From NCBI RefSeq assembly GCF_017916515.1, contig NZ_JAFMTA010000001.1, forward strand, positions 1,725,127 to 1,789,126: a DNA stretch of 64,000 nucleotides, read 5' to 3'. This document shows, piece by piece, positions 31,165-38,923 of this stretch (position 1 is its first letter; each line of letters starts with the position of its first letter). The stretch comes from Naasia sp. SYSU D00948. Its GTDB lineage: Bacteria; Actinomycetota; Actinomycetes; Actinomycetales; Microbacteriaceae. The position numbers were made by a program, and so were the translations under genes. The notes beneath the pieces were generated by a model. That model saw nothing but the letters and a program-made list of their open reading frames with translations, was not told where the DNA came from and searched no databases.

Positions 31165-32712
31165 GTGACCCCACCCGATTCCCGAGCAGCGACCGTGGAG
31201 GCCGGGCAGGCGGGAGACCACCGGGTCACCGTCGCCGAGCTGACGGTCGAGCTGCCCGACGGGGTCGCCGGTCCGCTCGACGTGCTCTTCGACGGGCGGC
31301 GCATCTGGTCGGTGGGGGAGGACCAGTGCGGGCCGGGCCTCGCCGTGCTCGCCTGGCCGGCGGCACTGCTGCCGTACCTGCAGGGCGAAACCCAGATCGC
31401 GCTCCGTGTCCCGGCCACCGGCGAGGTCGTCGCGGTCCGCGATGTGCGGTTCGGGGAGTCGGCGGGCCGCGTGGCCGTGGTCGACGCGGACGGCGTGTTC
31501 CTCGTCGTCAACAAGTGGGGCCGGCTGTCGCGGTCCCTCGAGGGGCGGGACCTCGCCCTCACCCGGCTGCTCGACGACTCCTCGCGCGTGCTGGGCCTCC
31601 TGGGCGAGCTGGGTGTCGACGCCTACCTCGTGGGCGGATCCCTGCTGGGCGCGATGCGGTCCGGCGACTTCCTCGCCCATGACGACGACGTCGACATCGC
31701 CTACCTGAGCTCCTACTCGAGCCCCGCCGACCTCTCCCTCGAGAGCTACCGCATCCAGCGCCACCTCGAGGCGGCGGGCCACGTCGTGATCCGGCACAGC
31801 TCCGCTCACATCCAGGTCCTCTTCTACGGGCCGGGGTCCGCGGTCGAGCACTACGTCGACATCTTCACCGCCTTCTACAAGGACGGTGTGTATTGCCAGC
31901 CGTTCGCGCTGCGGGGCCGCCTCGACGTCGAGAAGGTGCTGCCGACGTCCACCGTCACGCTCCGCGGGCGCGAGCTTCCCGCCCCCGCCGTCCCCTCGGC
32001 CTGGCTCGAGCTCGCCTACGGCAGATGGGAGACGCCCGACCCGTCGTTCCGCTTCGTCACCCCCGAGGCGACGACCCGGCGCTTCCACGCGTGGTTCGGC
32101 GCCTACCAGGCGGGCCGGGAGTTCTGGAGCGACTGGCTCGGCGACCGCGTCGCCACCTCGGCCCGGGAGTCGGACGAGGCCCGCGAGCTCGCCGGTCGCG
32201 TCGGGGAGCACGACCTGGTCCTCGAGCTCGGTGCGGGAACGGGAGCGGACGCGCGGTTCCTCGCGGATCTCGGACACGAGGTGTGGGCGGTCGACTACGC
32301 CGTGCAGTACGGACGCCCGCCGTTCCCGGGCGTTCCGGGGCTGCGCTACCGGATGGGCAACCTCGCGGAGACCCGTGACTTGCTGCGGCTGGCCGTCGAG
32401 GCCCGCGCGCACGGAGCGCCCACGGTGGTCTACGGCCGAGACGTCCTGGCCGGGCTCGTTCCGCCGGCACGGGCGAACGTGCTCCTGCTGATGGCCTCCC
32501 TGCCGACCTTCCGGGCCGGCTGGTTCACCTTCGACACAGACCTGCCGCCCTGGTACCTCCACGAGGACCCCACCACGTGGCACCTTCCGCTCGAGGTGTT
32601 CGAGGCGGAGTGCGCGGCAGCCGGCCTGCGCTCGCGGGCGGTGCGGCAGTTCGAGCGGTCCACGCCCGCGGGGCCGCGCGGGCACGCCGTCGTCGAGGTG
32701 CGGCGCCCCTAG
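31165..32712 (+). CDS. LicD-family phosphotransferase fused to a class I SAM methyltransferase-like domain
   Basis: A 515-residue two-domain protein. Residues about 1-115 are a beta-rich N-terminal part of unknown type. Residues 150-300 are a LicD nucleotidyltransferase-fold domain: LVGGSLLGAMRSGDFLAHDD with the acidic HDDDVDIAY cluster (Asp173-175, Asp177). LicD proteins transfer phosphocholine, ribitol phosphate or similar groups from CDP-linked donors. Residues 340-515 look like a Rossmann methyltransferase: LVLELGAGTG (351-360) as motif I, followed by GHEVWAVDYA. GGAG lies eight bases before GTG 31165. It converges on an IspD-like gene that could make its CDP donor. I know of no standard name for this fusion; substrate is not known. 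Confidence 0.82.
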   Translation: MTPPDSRAATVEAGQAGDHRVTVAELTVELPDGVAGPLDVLFDGRRIWSVGEDQCGPGLAVLAWPAALLPYLQGETQIALRVPATGEVVAVRDVRFGESAGRVAVVDADGVFLVVNKWGRLSRSLEGRDLALTRLLDDSSRVLGLLGELGVDAYLVGGSLLGAMRSGDFLAHDDDVDIAYLSSYSSPADLSLESYRIQRHLEAAGHVVIRHSSAHIQVLFYGPGSAVEHYVDIFTAFYKDGVYCQPFALRGRLDVEKVLPTSTVTLRGRELPAPAVPSAWLELAYGRWETPDPSFRFVTPEATTRRFHAWFGAYQAGREFWSDWLGDRVATSARESDEARELAGRVGEHDLVLELGAGTGADARFLADLGHEVWAVDYAVQYGRPPFPGVPGLRYRMGNLAETRDLLRLAVEARAHGAPTVVYGRDVLAGLVPPARANVLLLMASLPTFRAGWFTFDTDLPPWYLHEDPTTWHLPLEVFEAECAAAGLRSRAVRQFERSTPAGPRGHAVVEVRRP

Positions 32713-32752
32713 AGGGCGGCGCCCCTGCGTCGTGCCAGCGCGGCGCCTCTAG
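32709..32752. other. Inverted repeat spanning both stop codons of a convergent pair
   Basis: CTAGAGG at 32709-32715 and CCTCTAG at 32746-32752 are exact inverses and contain the TAG stops of both converging genes. A short direct repeat GCGGCGCC occurs beside each arm. It may be a weak bidirectional terminator, but the loop is about 30 bases. Confidence 0.35.
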
Positions 32753-33459
32753 AACGAGGCGTCCGGCCCCCGCTCGGTCAGCTGACGGGCGATGTCGCGG
32801 GCGATGATCATGTCGAGCGGCGTCGTGATCTTGATGTTGAACTCGTGCCCCTGCAGGATGCGCGGAGGACAGCCCGCGTAGCGGGCGACGAGGTCGGCAT
32901 CGTCGCTCACGATGAAGTACTCGTCCGCGATGGCCTTCTCGTAGGCCTCCTCGAGAAGCTCGCGGCGGAACGCCTGCGGCGTCTGCCCGTACCAGGACGC
33001 CGACCGGTCGAGCGAGTCCTTCACGAAGCCGTCCTCCGAGACGAGCTTGATCTGGACCGTGCTGGGCAGGCCCAGCATGGCCGCGCCGTGGTCGATCGCG
33101 GCGTCGAGCACCTGGGTGATCATGCGGTGCGAGACGAAGGGGCGGACGCCGTCGTGCACCAGCACGATGTCGCCGGTCGTCGCGCGCAGTCCGTTGCGCG
33201 CGGACAGGAAGCGCTCGCGGTCCCCGAGGACGATGCGCGCGTCGATGCCGCCCTTCTCCACGAGGATCTCCCGGTAGAGCGGCTCGTTGTCCGGGCTCAC
33301 GGTGACGATCAGCTCGTCGATCTCGGGAGCGATGATGGTGCGGACGGTCCGTTCGAGCACGGTGCTGCCGTCGATCTCCTGGAGCAGCTTGTTCGAGCCG
33401 AACCGCGTCGCCTTGCCGGATGAGGTGACGATCGCGCTGACCTTGAATCCCCTATGCAT
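32749..33459 (-). CDS. IspD/TarI-like cytidylyltransferase
   Basis: A 236-residue nucleotidyltransferase of the IspD superfamily. FKVSAIVTSSGKATRFGSNK is the CTP-binding loop, VLVHDGVRPFVSHRMI and WYGQTPQAFRRELL are the other IspD/TarI signatures. The usual PKQ after the glycine loop is replaced (NKLLQ), so it is unlikely to be the housekeeping MEP enzyme. TarI-like enzymes make CDP-ribitol or other CDP-alditols. ATG 33459 has AGGAGGG six bases upstream; ATG 33465 is directly on that site. It overlaps the SDR gene upstream by eight bases and faces the LicD fusion gene, which suggests a donor-transferase pair. Confidence 0.82.
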   Translation of the reverse strand: MHRGFKVSAIVTSSGKATRFGSNKLLQEIDGSTVLERTVRTIIAPEIDELIVTVSPDNEPLYREILVEKGGIDARIVLGDRERFLSARNGLRATTGDIVLVHDGVRPFVSHRMITQVLDAAIDHGAAMLGLPSTVQIKLVSEDGFVKDSLDRSASWYGQTPQAFRRELLEEAYEKAIADEYFIVSDDADLVARYAGCPPRILQGHEFNIKITTPLDMIIARDIARQLTERGPDASF

Positions 33460-34246
33460 GGACATCCCTCCTGCTGGTCACGAAGCGCCGGAGCGAGTCC
33501 AGCTCCTCCTCCTCGGTGCACAGGTACGGCGCGGTTCCGCCCAGCTGCTCCGCGTGGACGGTGCGCATGTCCCTGCTGTACATGGTCGCGAACGGGGACG
33601 GCGGCTCGACCGGCGTCGGCCTCAGCCGGCGGCCGAAGACCTCCGCGGCGAGCCGCGCGTTCTCGATCGGCGGCGTCGCGAGGTTCAGCGCCGGGAGGCC
33701 CAGCTCGAGGGCGGACGAGGTGTCCGACCAGATCCGGCCGAGGTCGTAGTGCTGCATCCGGTCGGCGGCGTTGATGTAGTCGACCCGGTGGTCGGCGATG
33801 AGGTCGTGGACCACGCCCTTCTTGATGCCCTGCCCGTACAGCTGCGGGAGCCGCAGCACGAGGGTGTCGACGCGGCGGCTCAGCTCCTGCTCGAACCAGA
33901 GCCGGTTCTGCCCGTAGGGCGTCAGTCCCTCGGGGCTCAGCGGCGTCGTCTCGTCCGGGGTGGTCTCGCCCGGATAGACGCACACCGTCGAGACGATGAC
34001 GAGCTTCGCGATCCGCACGCGTCCCAGGAGCTCGGCCAGCGCGCGCACCTCGGCGAGGTCCTGCTCCTGCTGCTGGTTGATGCGGTAGGAGTCCGCCCGG
34101 TTGGCTGCGCACACCACCAGCTCGTAGCCGCGGCCCTCGATGTCGGCGATGTTCGACGTGTTGTAGAGGTCGTCGAACGAGTGGTGGGCGGCGAAGTTCT
34201 GCCCGACGAATCCGGTGTGGCCGATCAGCGCGGACCGGCCCGTCAT
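33452..34246 (-). CDS. Atypical NAD-dependent epimerase/dehydratase-like SDR
   Basis: A 264-residue SDR-fold protein. ALIGHTGFVGQN (residues 6-17) is a Gly-rich nucleotide loop and VIVSTVCVYPG the strand with the active-site serine/threonine. The catalytic lysine is missing: the motif is Y111-GQN-R115 instead of Tyr-x3-Lys. It may have changed chemistry, use Arg, or act as a binding protein. It is coupled to the IspD-like gene downstream and overlaps the coiled-coil gene upstream by four bases (ATGA). In some CDP-ribitol systems an SDR reductase works with the cytidylyltransferase, which is a possible but unproven role here. Confidence 0.75.
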   Translation of the reverse strand: MTGRSALIGHTGFVGQNFAAHHSFDDLYNTSNIADIEGRGYELVVCAANRADSYRINQQQEQDLAEVRALAELLGRVRIAKLVIVSTVCVYPGETTPDETTPLSPEGLTPYGQNRLWFEQELSRRVDTLVLRLPQLYGQGIKKGVVHDLIADHRVDYINAADRMQHYDLGRIWSDTSSALELGLPALNLATPPIENARLAAEVFGRRLRPTPVEPPSPFATMYSRDMRTVHAEQLGGTAPYLCTEEEELDSLRRFVTSRRDVHA

Positions 34247-34548
34247 GCGGCGCCCGGCGCTCCGAGCCGCTCGACCGTGAGGTCGTAGAGCTCCGCGATT
34301 CGCAGGTTGTCCCGCCGGCACTCGTCGATCTCGCTCCTCAACCCCGCGAGGACCGACCGGAGCTGCTCGTCGCCGCCTGCGGAGGCCGGCGCCGCCTGCT
34401 CGAGGCGCTGCAGCCGTTCCTCGACCGAGCGGAGCCTCTCCACCTCGGCGCGGAGCTCGCGCACCTCCGCTTCCAGCGCCGCGAGGGCCGTCGAGGCGCC
34501 GCCGACCGGGCGAATACGCCTGCGAAGCCTGCCGAAGATCGCGCCCAT
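34243..34548 (-). CDS. Small coiled-coil protein, function unknown
   Basis: A 101-residue protein with a basic start (MGAIFGRLRRRIRPVGG) and long heptad-rich helices (LEAEVRELRAEVERLRSVEERLQRLEQ, shown in part) that should form a coiled coil. It has AAGGAG about eight bases before its ATG and overlaps the SDR gene, so it is a real first gene of this three-gene minus-strand operon. TATCCT (34589 to 34584) is the likely -10. No function can be assigned; a scaffold or oligomerising partner for the IspD-like/SDR proteins is possible. Confidence 0.7.
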   Translation of the reverse strand: MGAIFGRLRRRIRPVGGASTALAALEAEVRELRAEVERLRSVEERLQRLEQAAPASAGGDEQLRSVLAGLRSEIDECRRDNLRIAELYDLTVERLGAPGAA

Positions 34549-34790
34549 GAGGTCTCCTTCGCGACGTGGGTGGGACTGGGCCCAGGATAGGGCGTCCCCG
34601 AGAACGGATCCGCGCCCTCGCCCCCGCCCCCGATGTGCTGCCGGCGCCGCCCGGCGAGGGTGCCGCTAGCCGCGAAACGAGATGTTCACCTGCGCCCCGC
34701 CCTCGGATGCGGGGTCGAGCGCCGGCCGCAGGTAAAGTTGCCCTCCGCCAACCAATCGCCCTGCCGCATTCAACCTCTAGACGATTCGAC
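34549..34790. promoter_or_regulatory. Divergent promoter region before the assembly operon
   Basis: This 242-base gap holds TATCCT (34589 to 34584, minus strand) for the coiled-coil operon and TAAAGT at 34733-34738 (plus strand) for the glycosylphosphotransferase gene, both TANNNT. ATG 34791 has no visible ribosome binding site although a leader of about 45 bases is implied. No gene is apparent in the gap. Confidence 0.4.
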
Positions 34791-36353
34791 ATGACTGCTC
34801 CTACACTCCGCCCGGACGACCCGTCCAGCGAACAGCTGTGGACGGTCGTCGACGATCTGGCGGTGGAGCCGCCGCGCCGACGGCGGGCGCTCGCGATCGG
34901 CCCGACCGGCGTGCGCCGCGCCAACCCGTCCTGGGTCGCCGCGTACAAGCTGCGCCTGGTCGTCACCGACACGCTCCTCATCGCCTTCGCCGTCGGCGGA
35001 TCGCAGCTGCTGTGGTTCGGCCTCGACAACGAGCAGGTGCAGGTCAGCGACGGCTCGATCCCCTGGCTCAGCTACAGCGTCACGTCCGTGCTGCTCGTGG
35101 CCGGCTGGCTCGCCGCCCTGCACTTCTACGGCTCGCGGGATCAGCGGCTGCTCGGCGCCGGACTGGACGAGTACGCCCGGGTGGCCGACGCGAGCTTCCG
35201 GCTGTTCGGGCTCGTCGCGATCGTCGCCCTGCTGGTGCACGCGGACCTCGCCCGCGGCTACATCATCACGGCCTTCCCGCTCGGTGTGGCGCTGCTGACC
35301 CTCTCGCGCTGGCTCTGGCGGCAGTGGCTGCGCCGCGAGCGCCGCCGCACCGGCCGCTTCCTGATCCGGGTGCTGCTCGTCGGGTCCGCGCACTCCGTCG
35401 AGCACCTCGTCGGCGAGATCGACCGCCGCCCCTACCTCGGCTTCGACCTCGTGGGCGCCTGCTACACGGGCCCCGCGCCGGAGCACGGCAGAGCCGCCGA
35501 GCTCGAGGTGCTCGGAGACCTCGACGACGTCTCCGTCGTGGCCAAGGAGCGCGACCTCCACGCCGTCGCCCTGGCGGGCTCGGAGGGGCTGCCGGCGGGG
35601 CAGGTGCGCCGCCTGGCGTGGGAGCTCGAGTCCACCGGAGTCGACATCATGGTCGCCCCCGCCATCACCGACGTCGCGGGTCCGCGCATCCACTCCCGCC
35701 CGGTCGGCGGGCTGCCGCTCATCTACGTCGAGTCCCCGTCCTACGAGGCGGGCGCCAAGATCGCGAAGAACGTCTTCGACTTCGCCGCGTCCTTCGTCCT
35801 CCTCGTGCTGGCCTCGCCCGTCCTGCTCGCGGCGGCGCTCGCGATCAAGGCCACCTCGCCGGGCCCGGTCCTGTTCCGGCAGGAGCGGATCGGGCTGAAC
35901 GGCAAGGTCTTCAGCATCCTCAAGTTCCGCTCGATGCGCGTGGGCGCGGACGACGAGCTCGCCCGTCTGCTCGCCGACCAGGGCACCGACGACCGCCCGC
36001 TGTTCAAGGTCGACAACGACCCGCGGATCACCCGCGTCGGGCGCTTCATGCGCAAGTACTCGATCGACGAGCTGCCCCAGCTCCTCAACGTGCTGAAGGG
36101 CGACATGAGCCTCGTCGGCCCGCGCCCCCAGCGGGCGGAGGAGGTCGCGCTCTACGACCCGGCGGCCAGCAGGCGCCTCCTCGTGAAGCCCGGCATCACC
36201 GGGCTGTGGCAGATCTCGGGCAGATCCGACCTCTCCTGGGAGGACGCGATCCGCTGGGACCTGTACTACGTGGAGAACTGGTCGCTGATCGACGATCTGC
36301 TGACGCTGATCCGGACGGTCGGGGTCGTCCTGAGGTCCCGTGGTGCGCGCTAG
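34791..36353 (+). CDS. Initiating polyprenyl glycosylphosphotransferase (WcaJ/WbaP-like)
   Basis: A 520-residue membrane enzyme that moves a sugar-1-phosphate from a nucleotide sugar to undecaprenyl phosphate and so starts each repeat unit. Four helices (residues about 45-170), a CoA-binding-like Rossmann domain (VLLVGSAHSVEHLVGEI) and a fifth helix lead to the C-terminal PF02397 catalytic domain: PGPVLFRQERIGLNGKVFSI, KFRSMRVGADDE, the YSIDELPQLLNVLKGDMSLV and GPRPQ words and PGITGLWQISGRS. All catalytic motifs seem present. It is the only enzyme of this type in the window. It precedes a BY-kinase and GT genes. Confidence 0.95.
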   Translation: MTAPTLRPDDPSSEQLWTVVDDLAVEPPRRRRALAIGPTGVRRANPSWVAAYKLRLVVTDTLLIAFAVGGSQLLWFGLDNEQVQVSDGSIPWLSYSVTSVLLVAGWLAALHFYGSRDQRLLGAGLDEYARVADASFRLFGLVAIVALLVHADLARGYIITAFPLGVALLTLSRWLWRQWLRRERRRTGRFLIRVLLVGSAHSVEHLVGEIDRRPYLGFDLVGACYTGPAPEHGRAAELEVLGDLDDVSVVAKERDLHAVALAGSEGLPAGQVRRLAWELESTGVDIMVAPAITDVAGPRIHSRPVGGLPLIYVESPSYEAGAKIAKNVFDFAASFVLLVLASPVLLAAALAIKATSPGPVLFRQERIGLNGKVFSILKFRSMRVGADDELARLLADQGTDDRPLFKVDNDPRITRVGRFMRKYSIDELPQLLNVLKGDMSLVGPRPQRAEEVALYDPAASRRLLVKPGITGLWQISGRSDLSWEDAIRWDLYYVENWSLIDDLLTLIRTVGVVLRSRGAR

Positions 36354-36514
36354 CGCCCGCGCCGCGTCCGCCTCGGCGGCGGTCGTCAGCCGATGTGCGA
36401 ACGAGCGGAACCGGAACCGAGCGCGGCGAAGCGCGTGTGACATCATGTTGAAGCCGGCCCGGGGGAGGGCCGATCGATGAGGCGCGCCCTGGTGGCTGCC
36501 TGTGGGGGGTCTTT
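36354..36514 (+). promoter_or_regulatory. Leader before the first BY-kinase
   Basis: The 161-base gap is GC-rich. GGGGGG lies five bases before GTG 36515 and serves as ribosome binding site. No clear TANNNT -10 is seen, so read-through from the glycosylphosphotransferase gene is likely. A short inverted pair GCGCGGCGAAGCGCG (near 36420) could form a small hairpin. Confidence 0.3.
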
Positions 36515-37915
36515 GTGGAGCTGCGCGACTATCTGAGGACGCTGCGGAAGAACTGGGTGGTCGTCGTAGCGCTCGCGCTGCTCGGCGTGGCAGCCGCAGC
36601 GACCTACTCGCTCCTCGTCACGCCGCGCTACCAGGCGACGACCGAGCTCTACGTCTCCGTGCAGACCTCCCAGAACGCGACGACGGGCGACCTGGTCCAG
36701 GGAAGCAGCTTCGCCCAGCAGAAGGTCCGCTCCTACGTGGACGTCATCGACAGCCCGAGCGTGCTCGCTCCCGTGATCGAGGACCTCGGCCTCGACCTCA
36801 CCCCGTCCGAGCTGGCCGGGCGGGTGCAGGCGAGCTCGCCGCTCAACACGGTCCTCGTCGACATCGTTGTCGAGGACGAGGACGCGCAGCAGGCCGCCGC
36901 GATCGCCGATGCGATCGGCGCGAGCTTCCAGGACGTCGTGGTCAACAGGCTCGAGGCCCCGTCGGAGGGCGGCCCCAGCCTCGTTCGGATCGAGACGATC
37001 ACCCCCGCCGCGCCGGCCGCCGCGCCCTTCTTCCCCAACACCCCGCTGAACCTCGTGCTGGGACTCGTGCTCGGGCTGGGAGCCGGGGTCGGAGCCGCGA
37101 TGCTGCGGAGCCTCCTCGACACCCGGATCCACGGCACGCACGACGTCGAGGCGCTGACGGACCACCCCATCGTGGGAGGCATCAGCCTCGACCCGGGCGC
37201 GAAGAAGCGGCCGCTCATCGTGCACGCCGACCCGCGCAACCCGCGTGCCGAGTCCTTCCGTGCGCTTCGCACGAACCTCCAGTTCGTGAGCATCGAGGGG
37301 CGCCCCCGGAGCATCGTGGTCACGAGCTCGCTGCCCGGCGAGGGGAAGAGCACGACGACGGCCAACCTCGCGATCGCCATGGCGGAGACCGGCGCGAAGG
37401 TCGTCATCATCGACGGCGACCTCCGACTGCCCCGCCTGGCCGAGTACATGGGGCTCGAGGGAGCGGTCGGGCTCACGGACGTCCTCATCGGCAGGGCGCA
37501 GGTCGCCGACGTCCTCCAGCGCTGGGGCAAGGGCTACCTCTTCGTCCTCCCCGCCGGCCGCGTCCCCCCGAACCCGAGCGAGCTGCTCGGGTCGCGGGCG
37601 ATGGTGCAGCTGCTCCAGCAGCTCACCGAGCAGTTCGACTTCGTCCTCATCGATGCGCCCCCGCTGCTGCCCGTGACCGATGCCGCTGTGCTGAGCAGGT
37701 TCACCGGTGGCGCTCTCGTGATCACCGCCGCGGGACGCACGCGCAAGAACGAGCTGTCCGCTGCACTGCGCTCGCTCGAGCACCTTGGGAGCCGCGTCCT
37801 GGGCGTGGTGATGACGATGCTGCCGACGAAGGGACCGGACGCGTACGGCTACGGCAACTACGGCCAGTACTACGGCAGCAGCGACGAGGCCGACGAGCTG
37901 CTGAATGCCCGCTGA
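36515..37915 (+). CDS. Wzz/BY-kinase (polysaccharide co-polymerase with tyrosine autokinase domain) 1
   Basis: A 466-residue protein with the combined CpsC-CpsD build: an N-terminal Wzz domain with membrane helices at about 15-35 and 177-198, then a cytoplasmic bacterial tyrosine kinase domain. Walker A is in SSLPGEGKSTTTAN (271-284), Walker A' VVIIDGDLRLP (296-306), Walker B FVLIDAPP (376-383). A tyrosine-rich tail (YGYGNYGQYYG) is the autophosphorylation cluster. Such proteins set chain length and cycle between phosphorylated and free states with a phosphatase, probably the one at 47606. GTG 36515. A second kinase is at 57532. Confidence 0.95.
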   Translation: MELRDYLRTLRKNWVVVVALALLGVAAAATYSLLVTPRYQATTELYVSVQTSQNATTGDLVQGSSFAQQKVRSYVDVIDSPSVLAPVIEDLGLDLTPSELAGRVQASSPLNTVLVDIVVEDEDAQQAAAIADAIGASFQDVVVNRLEAPSEGGPSLVRIETITPAAPAAAPFFPNTPLNLVLGLVLGLGAGVGAAMLRSLLDTRIHGTHDVEALTDHPIVGGISLDPGAKKRPLIVHADPRNPRAESFRALRTNLQFVSIEGRPRSIVVTSSLPGEGKSTTTANLAIAMAETGAKVVIIDGDLRLPRLAEYMGLEGAVGLTDVLIGRAQVADVLQRWGKGYLFVLPAGRVPPNPSELLGSRAMVQLLQQLTEQFDFVLIDAPPLLPVTDAAVLSRFTGGALVITAAGRTRKNELSAALRSLEHLGSRVLGVVMTMLPTKGPDAYGYGNYGQYYGSSDEADELLNAR

Positions 37916-37969
37916 CATGCGAGCGGACTGGTCCGCAGCCGCTCGCGCGACGTGCCGGGCAGGGCTGGC

Positions 37970-38923
37970 ATGAGACGGCCCGCCCCGGCCTCGGTATCCC
38001 GGCGCCGGTCGATCGCGGCGCTGCTCGCTCTCGCGGCCGGCGCGGCCGTCACGGCTGTCCTCGTCATCGCGGCGCTGCTGCGCACCGAGGTGCCGCACGA
38101 GCCGGCGTACGCGCAGGTGATCCCGGAGTCCGTGGCGAGTTCCTCGCCGGAGCCGGCTCCGTCCGCGCCTCCGGTCCTGCCCGCGTCTCCGGCGTCGCCG
38201 ATCGGCACCCGGGTCCTCTCCGCGACGGACGGGACGACCGCCTGGCGCAGCGGCGGAGGAGCCTGCCCGGGCGACGCCGCGGTGCTCGAGGTCACCCGGG
38301 ACGGAGGACGGACCTGGGAGAGTCATGACGTGGGGACCGCGACCGGGTCCTCGGGAGTGCTCCGCCTCGAGGCGTCGAGCGAGGACCTGACGTATCTCGT
38401 CGCCGGCTCCGCCGGCGATGGCTGCGCCCCGCAGTACGTCGCGACCTACACGAGCGGGCAGGAGTTCGAGGTCTTCACGGACCGCACGGTCTCGACCTGG
38501 TTCGTGGACCCCGCGGACCCCCTGGTCCTGCACACGAGCGCCGGCGCGAAGCCGGCCCCCTGCTCCGCGGTCGCGGTGGCACCGCGTAACGCCGCCGACG
38601 CGGCGGTGCTGTGCGCCGACTCCACGGTGTGGAGGACGTCGGACGCGGGCAGCACGTGGGACGGAGGGATCGCCGTCGAGGGGGCCGTGTCGATCGATGA
38701 CAGCGGCCCCGGCTACGTGCTGGGCGCCACGGGACGGGCGGATTGCGCCGGGGTGCAGGTGCTCGCCCTCGATCCCGCGGCGGGTGCCGGCCCCGCCGTG
38801 TCCGGGTGCCTGCCGTCCGACGCGCCCGTCGGTGAGGTGGCGATCGCGGCGGTCGGCGACTGGGTCTGGCTGTGGGCGGGCGACGCCGTGACGGTCTCGG
38901 CCTACGGAGGCAGGACCTGGTGA
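37970..38923 (+). CDS. Membrane-anchored BNR/Ycf48-like beta-propeller protein
   Basis: A 317-residue protein with a basic N terminus, one membrane helix (about residues 14-36), a Pro/Ser-rich linker and an extracytoplasmic domain with Asp-box (BNR) words: VTRDGGRTWES, VWRTSDAGSTWDGG and SAYGGRTW at the end. This is a small beta-propeller, as in sialidase-like or Ycf48-type proteins. It contains several cysteines (CPGD, GDGCAP, PCSAV) that may form disulfides. I see no catalytic residues for a glycosidase. The AGGG before ATG 37970 and overlap with the GT4 gene (GTGA) tie it to the assembly operon. It could hold the export complex or bind the polymer, which is inference. Confidence 0.75.
   Translation: MRRPAPASVSRRRSIAALLALAAGAAVTAVLVIAALLRTEVPHEPAYAQVIPESVASSSPEPAPSAPPVLPASPASPIGTRVLSATDGTTAWRSGGGACPGDAAVLEVTRDGGRTWESHDVGTATGSSGVLRLEASSEDLTYLVAGSAGDGCAPQYVATYTSGQEFEVFTDRTVSTWFVDPADPLVLHTSAGAKPAPCSAVAVAPRNAADAAVLCADSTVWRTSDAGSTWDGGIAVEGAVSIDDSGPGYVLGATGRADCAGVQVLALDPAAGAGPAVSGCLPSDAPVGEVAIAAVGDWVWLWAGDAVTVSAYGGRTW

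Noticed and set aside
32749-33459. Housekeeping ispD (MEP pathway)
   Set aside because: The CTP-loop PKQ motif is changed and the neighbours are an SDR and a LicD protein; no other MEP genes are adjacent. It cannot be fully excluded without the whole genome.
37970-38923. Sialidase
   Set aside because: Asp-box words are present, but the arginine triad and the Tyr/Glu pair of sialidases are not seen and the domain is too short.
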